Of a stretch of 22,119 nt of DNA, positions 1-6,643 are shown piece after piece. This DNA comes from a virus, in IMG/VR virus record IMGVR_UViG_3300042547_000553, positions 1 to 22,119 of that record, one strand, 5' to 3'. The position numbers and the translations under genes are program-made. The notes under the pieces were generated by a model, which was not told where the DNA came from, did not search any database, and saw only the letters and a list, made by a program, of their open reading frames with translations. Numbering within the stretch: the first letter of the stretch is position 1; the number at the start of each line of letters is the position of its first letter.

Positions 1-66
1 CTCGGTAATCTACGAGCCATGTTGCACGAATATCGACCACAAGGAGTTTTCGGAGGCATGAAATGA
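1..66 (+). CDS. C-terminal end of an upstream gene (partial)
   Basis: An open frame enters from the left edge and ends at the TGA at 64-66. It reads LGNLRAMLHEYRPQGVFGGMK at the C-terminus. Its stop overlaps the ATG of the next gene at 63 (ATGA), the same coupling seen throughout this operon, which supports it being a real gene end rather than chance. The SD-like GGAGG at 52-56 for the next gene lies inside it. Too little is visible to give a function. Confidence 0.55.
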   Translation, partial: LGNLRAMLHEYRPQGVFGGMK

Positions 67-371
67 ACAGAGACGACATCATCCGCATGGCGCGGGAGGC
101 TGGTATCGACGAACTGCGCCAAGCACTGGAGACAGAGCAAGAGCCAGTTCTGTGGCTGAAAACTTGGTTTGATGGGTCTGTGTCTGCCCTGAAAACTAAG
201 TCGTATGCTTTTGCTGACCGTGAATTAGAACCCCTCTACACCGCACCACCAAAGCGTGAATGGGTTGGGCTTACGGCTTATGAAATACAAGAGATCCATT
301 CAGGAAATCAGCACTGGGGTGATTTTGCTTGCGCCATCGAAGCCAAGCTGCGGGAGAAGAATCATGGATAG
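63..371 (+). CDS. Small phage protein, unknown function (LYTAPP motif)
   Basis: A 102-residue protein. It begins MNRDDIIRMAREAGID and carries ELEPLYTAPPKREWVGL at about residues 55-70, then an acidic/aromatic C-terminal part. The opening and the 'LYTAPP.+.W' segment recur in many small early proteins of betaproteobacterial and gammaproteobacterial phages, whose function is not known. The start is supported by GGAGG at 52-56, six bases ahead of the ATG, and by the ATGA overlap with the preceding gene. The next gene starts eight bases before its stop, so the two are probably translationally coupled. No transmembrane segment or catalytic motif is visible. Confidence 0.75.
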   Translation: MNRDDIIRMAREAGIDELRQALETEQEPVLWLKTWFDGSVSALKTKSYAFADRELEPLYTAPPKREWVGLTAYEIQEIHSGNQHWGDFACAIEAKLREKNHG

Positions 372-603
372 AGAAGAATACAGCCGACTATTTCACAAAC
401 ACAAACTCAATCTTGTAGCTTTTAAACCGTTGAATGATTGTGACGAAGAAGTTTTGAAGTTGGTAAACGCAGCGATTGAGGCTGAAAGAGAGGAGTGCGC
501 GAAGGTGTGTGAAATCTTAGAAGCTAAAGATGACAGTTTTTATGCTGAATTTTCAAGAGCGAAAGACTGCGCCGCCGCCATACGAGCAAGGGGAAAGCAA
601 TGA
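364..603 (+). CDS. Small phage protein, unknown (EREECAKVCE motif)
   Basis: A 79-residue protein from the ATG at 364. A longer frame open from 256 exists, but its first 36 residues only shadow the upstream gene. GGGAGAA at 352-358 lies at the right distance for the 364 start, which overlaps the previous gene by eight bases. The central AAIEAEREECAKVCE helix followed by a C-terminal AAAIRARG is a pattern I recognise from many small phage proteins of unknown role: an E/R/A-rich helix with paired cysteines, then a second helix ending in a basic tail. It may be a helical-hairpin protein. No enzyme motif is seen. Confidence 0.75.
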   Translation: MDREEYSRLFHKHKLNLVAFKPLNDCDEEVLKLVNAAIEAEREECAKVCEILEAKDDSFYAEFSRAKDCAAAIRARGKQ

Positions 604-827
604 GTGGCGATCACAACATGTTTCAGAAAGCCACGTCCTATTTATCTGGTAACGCGTTTTGGCGTACGCCAGAAGAAGACACACCGCCTACTGGTGTAAA
701 GATGTTGCTGTTAAACCCCGGTGGTGTGTGCATCGTTGGTACGTGGGCTGACTGGGCTGTGGCTTGGGCACCATTACCGAAAGTTCCAGAACATATTAAA
801 CAACTATTACTGGAGAGAATTACATGA
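600..827 (+). CDS. DUF551-like small phage protein
   Basis: A 75-residue protein. The order FWRTPEEDTPPTGVKMLLL, a glycine turn, GTWADW, then AWAPLPKVPE matches the layout of the DUF551 family: tryptophan and P-x-x-G-x-x-VLL near the start, a beta segment with G, then W-x-PLP-x-P at the end. DUF551 proteins are small and common in phages and prophages, with no established function. The start overlaps the upstream stop (ATGA at 600) and has AAGGGGA at 588-594. The family call rests on recalled pattern similarity, without alignment. Confidence 0.7.
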   Translation: MSGDHNMFQKATSYLSGNAFWRTPEEDTPPTGVKMLLLNPGGVCIVGTWADWAVAWAPLPKVPEHIKQLLLERIT

Positions 828-1057
828 GCAAGAAAGGACTGTTCGATGACATACCTATTAGCGACCCAAAACGGGATAAAGCATGGGCAGCATTTATCAG
901 ACGCAAAGATGTTAAAACCATGATGAAACACAAAGAAGAGTTCCCGTTCCCAATCGATGGGTCGTATAACTTATGGTGTATCTGTTGGGAGAAAGCTTGG
1001 CATGAAGGTTTTCGTCAAGGTTGGAAAGCAGCAGGAGGAAAAACACGTGAACCCTGA
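824..1057 (+). CDS. Small phage protein, unknown (AWHEGFRQGWKAA end)
   Basis: A 77-residue protein starting in an ATGA overlap with the previous gene, with GGAGAG at 813-818. It is basic and aromatic. The C-terminal helix WEKAWHEGFRQGWKAAG resembles the A-x-x-x-G-x-x-x-G/A helix seen in small phage proteins of the Rmf/CrpP-like kind (ribosome-modulation-factor-like folds). That likeness is short and only suggestive. The next gene starts 11 bases before its stop and its Shine-Dalgarno sequence lies inside this reading frame. Confidence 0.7.
   Translation: MSKKGLFDDIPISDPKRDKAWAAFIRRKDVKTMMKHKEEFPFPIDGSYNLWCICWEKAWHEGFRQGWKAAGGKTREP
1033..1039 (+). promoter_or_regulatory. Ribosome binding site fixing a GTG start
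   Basis: AGGAGGA at 1033-1039 is a near-perfect Shine-Dalgarno, seven bases ahead of GTG 1047. It decides the start of the following gene over an upstream in-frame ATG at 957, which has no such signal and would only duplicate coding of the previous gene. Confidence 0.7.
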
Positions 1058-1256
1058 TACAAAAGTAAAGATCAAATCAACAGGCGAGATTGGCTACGTT
1101 GTTAAGGTAGATGAGGATGGGTTCGTGTGCTTGCGCGTCCCCTCTACCAACGGTTGGCCTTTTCCGCACTATGTGTTTCTGCCCCGCGCTCAGCTACAAG
1201 TTGTTAAGCGTGACAAGCATGAAGACTTACAAGATATTGAGGAGGCTCCGTTTTGA
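1047..1256 (+). CDS. Small basic phage protein, possible SH3-like fold, GTG start
   Basis: A 69-residue protein from GTG 1047, chosen because of the strong AGGAGGA at 1033-1039. The sequence runs MNPDTKVKIKSTGEIGYVVKVDEDGFVCLRV, then a loop ending in FLPRAQLQVV, then an acidic tail. The alternating 'KVKIKSTGEIGYVVKV...GFVCLRV' strands look like a small beta-barrel of the KOW/SH3-like type ('G..G.V..v...g.v.V'), common for DNA- or RNA-contacting phage proteins. That is inference from pattern only. Its stop overlaps the TTG start of the VRR-NUC gene. Confidence 0.65.
   Translation: MNPDTKVKIKSTGEIGYVVKVDEDGFVCLRVPSTNGWPFPHYVFLPRAQLQVVKRDKHEDLQDIEEAPF
1239..1245 (+). promoter_or_regulatory. Ribosome binding site fixing a TTG start
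   Basis: GAGGAGG at 1239-1245 stands seven bases ahead of TTG 1253. No in-frame ATG exists until residue 33 of the following protein, by which point part of the nuclease fold would be lost, so the TTG start is well supported. Confidence 0.65.
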
Positions 1257-1540
1257 GAACACCAGAGGGTAAGGTCAAAGACAAAGTCGTCAAGATCCTT
1301 AAACAGTACGGGGTGTACTACTTCTTCCCTGTTACAGGTGGTTTCGGTATGTCAGGCATACCAGACATCATCTGCTGCCACAACGGACGGTTTATTGCCA
1401 TTGAGTGCAAAGCAGGGAAGAATAAGACCACAGCCTTACAAGACGCGCACCTTGCGCGTATTAGGGCAGCGGGTGGCGTAGCAGTTGTTATTAACGAGGA
1501 GAATGTAAATGGACTTGCTGAAACAATCGGATGCGAATGA
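1253..1540 (+). CDS. VRR-NUC domain nuclease
   Basis: A 95-residue stand-alone VRR-NUC protein of the PD-(D/E)xK superfamily. These are structure-specific or general DNA endonucleases found in phages and in eukaryotic FAN1. Motifs seen: N-terminal helix with E5, GIPDI (D38), then FIAIECKAGKNKTT with E51 and K53 of the E-x-K signature, and Q63. The C-terminal half, ARIRAAGGVAVVI, matches the usual end of the domain. The length fits the single-domain phage form. It starts at TTG 1253 with SD GAGGAGG and overlaps the previous stop (TTGA). Phage VRR-NUC genes often sit in the same cluster as SNF2-type helicases, and one lies at 5064 here. Likely role: processing branched or host DNA. Confidence 0.9.
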   Translation: MRTPEGKVKDKVVKILKQYGVYYFFPVTGGFGMSGIPDIICCHNGRFIAIECKAGKNKTTALQDAHLARIRAAGGVAVVINEENVNGLAETIGCE

Positions 1541-1742
1541 TATGGCGCAGGAACTCTTGGCTCGTGCAGTTAAAAGAGAACTTGTTGGCATCATGATCAT
1601 GGTTGACCCTGAGTCTGGGAAGTTGCAGTTGATGGGACTCAACGCTGACATGGAGGACATGGTCAACCTCATCTTGGAAGCGCTCGACAGCGTTAAAAAA
1701 ATGTATAAAGAAAACATGCACCCCGACAGGACGTTGCAATGA
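1509..1742 (+). CDS. Small acidic phage protein, unknown
   Basis: A 77-residue protein from ATG 1509, with GAGGAG at 1496-1501. It overlaps the end of the VRR-NUC gene by 32 bases. It has an N-terminal helix, a central hydrophobic strand (ELVGIMIMVDPESGKLQLMGL) and a C-terminal amphipathic helix with alternating acidic and Leu/Met residues. No known motif is seen. Its stop overlaps the polymerase start (ATGA), so it is translated in the polymerase operon. The reverse-strand reading frames over this stretch look like shadows. Confidence 0.65.
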   Translation: MDLLKQSDANDMAQELLARAVKRELVGIMIMVDPESGKLQLMGLNADMEDMVNLILEALDSVKKMYKENMHPDRTLQ

Positions 1743-3676
1743 GGACACTTGTCGTTGATTTTGAAACACGTTGGGACAGAAAGAACTACACGCTCAGCAA
1801 GCTGACCACTGAGCAGTACATCAGGGACGAGCGGTTCAAAGCATTCGGGTTGTGCGTTAAAGAACTGGGTTCAGACGAAGATCCAGTATGGATTTCTCAC
1901 AAAGATATTCCTGAGTTCGTAGCATCCGTCGATTGGGCGAGCACAGCAGTGCTGGCGCACAACGCGCAGTTTGATGTGGCGATCCTGTCGTGGCGGTATG
2001 GTGCACAACCGGCACTGATCTTTGACTCGCTGTCTATGGCACGGGCGCTGCGCGGTGTGGAGGTGGGCAACAGTTTGGCTAAGCTGGCGCAAGAGTTTGG
2101 TCTGCCGCCTAAAGGTCAGGCAGTACACAGCACAGACGGGTTGGAGGAGCTGACCCCTGAGATTGAGAAAGAACTCGCTGAGTATTGTGCACACGACACG
2201 TTCCTGTGTGAGCAGGTGTTTAACCGTCTGGTCGAGGGATACCCTGTCAAGGAACTCAAGCTGATCGACATGACGTTGAAGATGTTCACGCAGCCTCGGC
2301 TGATGTTGGACGTGGCACTGTTGAAGGAAGCAATAATTGATGAGGAGCGCAGACGTGGAGAATTACTGGGACGACTCGGAGTTGATGACAGCGCACTGGC
2401 GAGTAGTGATCGATTTGCAGCTCTTCTACGTGGACTGGGAGTGGACCCACCAACGAAGATCAGTAAGACCACAGGCCGATCAACTTATGCGTTTGCTAAA
2501 AACGACGCGCTGTTTCAATCTCTGCTCAACGGTGATAACGAAGAAGTTGCCCTGCTGTGCGAAGCAAGGCTCAGAGTTAAATCAACGCTCGAAAGAACCC
2601 GCGCTCAACGGTTCGTCGATATTGCATCGAGAGGCACACTGCCCGTTCCCCTTAACTACTACGGGGCTCATACGGGGAGATGGTCAGCCAGTAGAGGTTC
2701 AGGGCTCAATCTCCAAAATCTCAAACGTGGGTCTTTCCTACGTCGTTCCATTCTGGCTCCCGAAGGTCACAGCTTCGTCGTCTGCGACCTCTCACAAATC
2801 GAACCACGAGTCCTCGCATGGGTTGCCGGATACGAAGAACTCTTAAACATCTTTAGGAGTGGGCAGGACGCATACGCTGCGTTTGGTGCACAGATGTTTG
2901 GTATCCCCAACCTGTCCAAGGAGAGTCATCCTGAGCTAAGGCAGTCTGCCAAGTCAGCACTACTGGGCGCGGGGTACGGCATGGGGTGGTCGTCGTTTGC
3001 TGCACAGTTATTAACAGGATTCCTCGGCGCACCTCCCATGCGGTACGACAAAGCTTTTGCTAAACAAGTTGGTGTAACAGCAGTCACAGCGCACGACTTC
3101 CTGAAAGACAAGGAAGCGATGGCGCGGCTGGAGAAAATACCACGCACCTGTACCGATGAAGAGCTGTTCGTCCATGCACTAGCTGCCAAGGCGATCATCG
3201 ACAAGTACCGACGTGCAGCGCACTTGGTGACAGACTTCTGGGCAATGTGTCAGTCAGCGATAGATCACTGTCTGCTCAAAGGTGAGGAGTACACATACAA
3301 AGGACTGCACTTCAGCAAGGGACAAATTCTCTTGCCAAACGGTATGAAACTGCGCTATCCTGACATCAAATTCTCGAAAGAGAAGGGGGTGGTTTATGGC
3401 CCCGACGAGACTAAGCTGTACGGTGGGAAGCTGACCGAAAACATCGTTCAGGCGCTAGCTCGTATTGTGATGACTGATGGAATGCTGAGAACTCAAAAGA
3501 GGTACTCAGTGTGTTTAACCGTGCACGATGAAGAAGTAGTCATCGTGCCCGATGCCTATGTCCAAGAGGCAGAGCAGTGGGTCTTGGAGCAGATGACAGT
3601 TGTACCGAAATACATGCCGGGGATACCTCTGGCAGCGGAAGTTAGTTCAGCAAAGCGTTATGGTGACGCAAAATAA
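1739..3676 (+). CDS. DNA polymerase I, family A, with 3'-5' exonuclease (phage type)
   Basis: A 645-residue replicative polymerase with no 5' nuclease domain, as usual in phages. The exonuclease part has Exo I D7-x-E9 (VVDFET), Exo II HNAQFD (D79) and Exo III Y149-x3-D153. The polymerase part has GAHTGRWSA and LNLQNLKRG (about 309-331), motif A with D350 (VVCDLSQIEPRVLAW), motif B R401-x3-K405...Y413-G414, and motif C H596-D597-E598. All catalytic residues are present. At the position of E. coli Phe762, four residues after the motif B lysine, it has Leu409 (CTG at 2963-2965). Leu762-type phage polymerases have been linked to slower, more accurate copying and often to temperate phages. The gene overlaps the previous stop (ATGA) and is followed by an SD for the next gene. 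Confidence 0.97.
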   Translation: MRTLVVDFETRWDRKNYTLSKLTTEQYIRDERFKAFGLCVKELGSDEDPVWISHKDIPEFVASVDWASTAVLAHNAQFDVAILSWRYGAQPALIFDSLSMARALRGVEVGNSLAKLAQEFGLPPKGQAVHSTDGLEELTPEIEKELAEYCAHDTFLCEQVFNRLVEGYPVKELKLIDMTLKMFTQPRLMLDVALLKEAIIDEERRRGELLGRLGVDDSALASSDRFAALLRGLGVDPPTKISKTTGRSTYAFAKNDALFQSLLNGDNEEVALLCEARLRVKSTLERTRAQRFVDIASRGTLPVPLNYYGAHTGRWSASRGSGLNLQNLKRGSFLRRSILAPEGHSFVVCDLSQIEPRVLAWVAGYEELLNIFRSGQDAYAAFGAQMFGIPNLSKESHPELRQSAKSALLGAGYGMGWSSFAAQLLTGFLGAPPMRYDKAFAKQVGVTAVTAHDFLKDKEAMARLEKIPRTCTDEELFVHALAAKAIIDKYRRAAHLVTDFWAMCQSAIDHCLLKGEEYTYKGLHFSKGQILLPNGMKLRYPDIKFSKEKGVVYGPDETKLYGGKLTENIVQALARIVMTDGMLRTQKRYSVCLTVHDEEVVIVPDAYVQEAEQWVLEQMTVVPKYMPGIPLAAEVSSAKRYGDAK

Positions 3677-3686
3677 AGGAGAGTAA

Positions 3687-3971
3687 ATGGACATACCAAA
3701 GACGATACGTGTCGGTAACAGACGCTACACCATCAAGCTGCAACACGTTGACGAGCCATACACTACCGGCTACACCGTGGACAACTTAATTGTTATAGCG
3801 TCCAGCAATAAGACTAAACACACCACAGAGAACGAACGCGCACTGACGTTCTGGCACGAGTTGACGCATGTCATCCTCGATCACGTGCGCCCGAAGTTAT
3901 CCAACGACGAACAGTTTGTTGAGCACTTTGCAGAGACAATGCACCAGATCGTCAAGTCAGCGAGGTTCTAA
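3687..3971 (+). CDS. HExxH metallopeptidase-like protein (ImmA/IrrE-like)
   Basis: A 94-residue protein with N-terminal beta strands and the helix ALTFWHELTHVILDHV, which holds the zincin motif H57-E58-L-T-H61. E79 or E83 in the following helix (FVEHFAE) is a candidate third zinc ligand. Helix plus downstream Glu helix resembles the ImmA/IrrE family (peptidase M78-like), but at 94 residues it is at the minimal domain size. Small proteins of this kind recur next to polymerase genes in podovirus-like phages. Substrate unknown. AAAGGAG at 3675-3681 precedes the ATG, and the stop shares one base with the next ATG (TAATG). A structural use of the motif without catalysis cannot be excluded. Confidence 0.75.
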   Translation: MDIPKTIRVGNRRYTIKLQHVDEPYTTGYTVDNLIVIASSNKTKHTTENERALTFWHELTHVILDHVRPKLSNDEQFVEHFAETMHQIVKSARF

Positions 3972-4627
3972 TGAAAGCATGGTCCCATTCAGCACTCAAA
4001 GATTTTGAAGGGTGTGCAAGACGTTATCACGAAGTACGGGTGTTAAAGAATTACGTACAGAAACCTACTGAGCAGATTCGCTACGGTAAGGAGTTACATA
4101 AAGCCGCAGAAGATTATGTGAAAGATAACACCCCTATACCCCCACAGTTCTTATATGTGCAGCCCACGATTGATGCGCTGCTCGCTAAGCCGGGGACTAA
4201 GTACGCTGAGCATGAGATGGGGCTGACCGTAGACCTGCGCCCGTGCGGTTTCAAAGATGAGAACTGTTGGGTGCGTGGTATTGCTGACTTGTTAATCGTT
4301 GATGAAGAAAGTTTAACTGCATGGGTGGTGGACTATAAGACAGGTAAGGACAAGTACCCTGACAAGGAACAGCTTACCCTGATGTCACTCATGGTGTTCG
4401 CACACTTCCCCATCATACGTGTGGTGAAGTCTGCTCTGTTATTTGTAGTGAAAGACACAATGGTCAAGCACAAGGTCATGCTTGAAGAAGCAACGACTTA
4501 TTGGCAGGACTATCGTGAACGGGTAGCGCGTCTTGAAGCAGCATTTGCTCACGATGTGTGGAACCCAACCGCAACACCACTCTGTCCGTGGTGTCCTGTT
4601 AAGACCTGCGAGTTCAATAAAGGATAA
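3971..4627 (+). CDS. RecB/Cas4-type PD-(D/E)xK nuclease with four-cysteine set
   Basis: A 218-residue protein of the PD-(D/E)xK_1 (RecB/AddB/Cas4-like) exonuclease group. It starts SHSALKDFEGCARRYH, the usual N-terminal helix of this group. GKELHKAAEDYV (about 79-90 bases on) supplies the helix histidine, RGIADLLIVDE the first Asp, and AWVVDYKTGKDKYPDKEQL the D-x-K core and Q motif. One cysteine near the start (C15) and three at the end (C205-x2-C208-x4-C213) are placed like the four ligands of the 4Fe-4S cluster in AddB and Cas4. An Fe-S cluster is therefore likely by analogy, not shown. The gene starts one base before the end of the metalloprotease-like gene. Likely role: DNA end processing in replication or recombination. 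Confidence 0.88.
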   Translation: MKAWSHSALKDFEGCARRYHEVRVLKNYVQKPTEQIRYGKELHKAAEDYVKDNTPIPPQFLYVQPTIDALLAKPGTKYAEHEMGLTVDLRPCGFKDENCWVRGIADLLIVDEESLTAWVVDYKTGKDKYPDKEQLTLMSLMVFAHFPIIRVVKSALLFVVKDTMVKHKVMLEEATTYWQDYRERVARLEAAFAHDVWNPTATPLCPWCPVKTCEFNKG

Positions 4628-4631
4628 CGCT

Positions 4632-4871
4632 ATGACACAAGTTAACGGCAAACGTGATTACAAACACGCTTATAAATTACAGAAGAAATCAGGGGAAACC
4701 AAAGATCAAATTGAGCGCCAACGCGCAAGGAGAATGTATGACAAAGAAGGTATCGACCGTAACGGTAAGCACATCGACCACACCAACCCCATTCGTAATG
4801 GAGGCACTTCCACAAAAGGAAACACACGCCTCAGATCCCCAAATAAAAACATGGCTGACAACGGCAAGTGA
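4632..4871 (+). CDS. HNH endonuclease-like small protein
   Basis: A 79-residue basic protein from ATG 4632; a longer open frame from 4533 only shadows the nuclease gene. It has a Lys/Arg-rich N-terminal half with an RARRMYDKEG helix, then GKHIDHTNPIRNGG, N64 and NKN at 71-73. This order (D-H, GG turn, N-x-R, N) matches a common group of short phage HNH proteins with a basic N-terminal part and a 'vDH..P...GG....NLR......N' core. H50 would be the general base. The substrate is unknown: it could cut host DNA or assist packaging or replication. It lacks the cysteine pairs of zinc-bound HNH types. The downstream gene overlaps it by 134 bases in another frame. Confidence 0.75.
   Translation: MTQVNGKRDYKHAYKLQKKSGETKDQIERQRARRMYDKEGIDRNGKHIDHTNPIRNGGTSTKGNTRLRSPNKNMADNGK
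4727..4732 (+). promoter_or_regulatory. Internal ribosome binding site inside the HNH gene
   Basis: AAGGAG at 4727-4732 with a five-base spacer precedes ATG 4738. It lies within the HNH coding region and is the main evidence for the nested start of the following gene. Confidence 0.5.
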
Positions 4872-5076
4872 CGATGAACTGATTGCTTTGTGGGCCGCAC
4901 GATATGGTGATGGATGGCGCATTTCACATTTAGAAAGCATAACGCTTCAATTGGAACAATGGGAAGAAACTTTTGATGTGGTGTTTATTAAAGAAATGTC
5001 GCGCAGAGGTTTAGTTGAAAAACACTATCACATGGCTGAACAGGCAACCCTATACAAATTAAAATGCAAATCATAG
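4738..5076 (+). CDS. Phage protein, unknown; start nested in HNH gene
   Basis: A 112-residue protein if started at ATG 4738, which has a good SD (AAGGAG at 4727-4732). The first 20 residues are Thr/Ser/Val-rich and low in complexity because they overlap the HNH gene in a different frame. The next ATG, 4798, gives 92 residues but has no SD. From about residue 35 the sequence looks like a real globular domain: TWLTTASDDELIALWAARYG, then helices with ITLQLEQWEE and FIKEMSRRGLVE. It ends 13 bases inside the SNF2 helicase gene. No family recognised. The exact start is the least certain point. Confidence 0.65.
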   Translation: MTKKVSTVTVSTSTTPTPFVMEALPQKETHASDPQIKTWLTTASDDELIALWAARYGDGWRISHLESITLQLEQWEETFDVVFIKEMSRRGLVEKHYHMAEQATLYKLKCKS

Positions 5077-6626
5077 AAAATAAAGCAGTGCTACTCAGGA
5101 CACGCAAGCCTGACAAATACACTGTCATACCAAGAAGTAAAAACCTCGGAGAAGTAGCGCCCGGACTACATGAAGTGTTAGTGTTCTGGGGTTTGGATGA
5201 GATGCGCGTCTTGCGCAATCTGGGTGTTAAAGCTGTGCCGTCCCCCATCAAGGCTAAATACAACTGGCCGGGAAAACTCAAGCCCTTTGCGCATCAGATT
5301 GATACCGCATCGTTCTTAACGCTACATCGTCGAGCGTTTGTGTTCAACGACCCCGGTACGGGTAAGACACTGTCTGCGCTGTGGGCTGCTGACTATTTGA
5401 TGCAGAAGGGATACGTGCGACGATGCCTCATCTTGTGCCCACTATCTATCATGCAGGACGCGTGGATGAACGGTATAAGTAAAAGCATCATTCACCGTAG
5501 CGCTATCGTGGCGCATCATCAGCAAGCGGTTCGTCGTATTGAGATGGTGCAGGGGGACTACGAGTTTGTCATCATTAACTATGACGGGTTGAACTTAATC
5601 TCTAACGAAGTCAAGGCAGACGGCAGGTTCGACCTCATCATCGTTGACGAAGCGAACGCTTACAAAAACGTCAGTACACTAAAGTGGAAAACGCTTAGCA
5701 AGTTACTCACACCACAGACGTACCTGTGGATGATGACAGGTACTCCCGCATCGCAGTCACCGCTTGATGCTTATGGGTTAGCTAAACTTGTTAACCCAAC
5801 AGGTGTGCCAAATTTCTTTACATCGTGGCGTGACAAGACGATGAACAAGATCACGCAGTTTAAGTGGGCTCCCAAGAAGCAAGCAGCACAGTTAGTGTTT
5901 GACGCGCTACAACCTGCAATACGTTATACAAAAGAACAGTGTACAGACTTACCGCCCGTGCTCGTTGAAACACGTGACATACCACTAACGCCACAGCAAA
6001 GAAAGTATTACGTCATGCTGAAGGAACGTATGCTGGTGCAAGCTGCGGGGGAGACAATCTCGGCAGTCAATGCTGCGGCAGGGGTTAGTAAGTTGTTGCA
6101 GATCAGCGCTGGTGCGGCGTACACCGACGATAAAGAAGTTGTGGAGTTTGACTGTAGCCCGCGCTTGTCGGTGTTGATGGAAGTGCTTGAAGAAACAAAG
6201 CGTAAGGTGTTGGTGTTCGCAGCATTCAGGCACAGCATTGATACTATTCATAACTATCTCACCAAGCATGGCGTTGCCAATGAGCTGATACACGGTGACG
6301 TATCAGTAAAAAAGAGAACAGATATATTCAAACGCTTTCAGTCTGAGGACGCTCCGCGTGTTCTGGTGATACAACCTCAAGCAGCCGCACACGGCGTAAC
6401 GCTTACTGCTGCGGACACAGTGATCTTCTGGGGGCCAGTGATGTCTGTTGAGACTTATAAACAATGTATCGCTCGTTCTGATCGTATCGGGCAGGACTCA
6501 ACGAAGGTGACAGTCATTCACCTACAAGGCAGTGACATTGAGCGCAAGATGTTTAAGGTGTTGGAAGAGCGTGTGGAGGATCACTCCATGCTGATAAAAC
6601 TTTATGAATCGGAGGTTGCACGATGA
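5064..6626 (+). CDS. SNF2-family DNA helicase/ATPase
   Basis: A 520-residue SF2 ATPase of the SNF2 type. Motifs in order: Q-like KPFAHQ (73-78), Walker A DPGTGKT (96-102), Ia LILCPLSIM (about 122-130), Walker B/II DEAN (195-198, where SNF2 proteins usually have DEAH/DEGH), III MTGTP (224-228), then the second RecA lobe with VLVFAAF, LIHGDV, motif V (HGVTLTAADTVIFWG) and motif VI (CIARSDRIGQ, about 468-477). The RIGQ ending of motif VI is diagnostic of SNF2 proteins. It lacks extra DNA-binding domains, as usual in phages. Such helicases probably translocate on double-stranded DNA during replication or recombination. No clear SD precedes ATG 5064; it overlaps the previous gene by 13 bases. Confidence 0.95.
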   Translation: MQIIENKAVLLRTRKPDKYTVIPRSKNLGEVAPGLHEVLVFWGLDEMRVLRNLGVKAVPSPIKAKYNWPGKLKPFAHQIDTASFLTLHRRAFVFNDPGTGKTLSALWAADYLMQKGYVRRCLILCPLSIMQDAWMNGISKSIIHRSAIVAHHQQAVRRIEMVQGDYEFVIINYDGLNLISNEVKADGRFDLIIVDEANAYKNVSTLKWKTLSKLLTPQTYLWMMTGTPASQSPLDAYGLAKLVNPTGVPNFFTSWRDKTMNKITQFKWAPKKQAAQLVFDALQPAIRYTKEQCTDLPPVLVETRDIPLTPQQRKYYVMLKERMLVQAAGETISAVNAAAGVSKLLQISAGAAYTDDKEVVEFDCSPRLSVLMEVLEETKRKVLVFAAFRHSIDTIHNYLTKHGVANELIHGDVSVKKRTDIFKRFQSEDAPRVLVIQPQAAAHGVTLTAADTVIFWGPVMSVETYKQCIARSDRIGQDSTKVTVIHLQGSDIERKMFKVLEERVEDHSMLIKLYESEVAR

Positions 6627-6643
6627 CAGTTTGCATGTATAAT
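6616..6643 (+). promoter_or_regulatory. Candidate sigma70-type promoter
   Basis: A perfect -10 box TATAAT lies at 6638-6643, directly after TG (6636-6637). A weak -35 (TTGCAC, 6616-6621) stands 16 bases upstream. The element sits across the end of the helicase gene and one of the few true intergenic gaps of the window (6627-6670). It would drive the coiled-coil and ssDNA-binding genes. A TTGACA at 6646-6651 has no partner -10 at the right distance. Sequence evidence only. Confidence 0.4.

Noticed and set aside
256-363. N-terminal extension of the 79-residue protein from ATG 256
   Set aside because: It overlaps the previous gene and lacks an SD; ATG 364 has one and is the usual coupled start.
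957-1046. N-terminal extension of the GTG gene from ATG 957
   Set aside because: The added 30 residues only shadow the previous gene, and the strong SD sits before GTG 1047.
2337-2846. 169-residue plus-strand reading frame inside the polymerase gene
   Set aside because: It lies in another frame over the polymerase coding region with conserved motifs in the main frame. Its composition is irregular and it has no recognisable domain.
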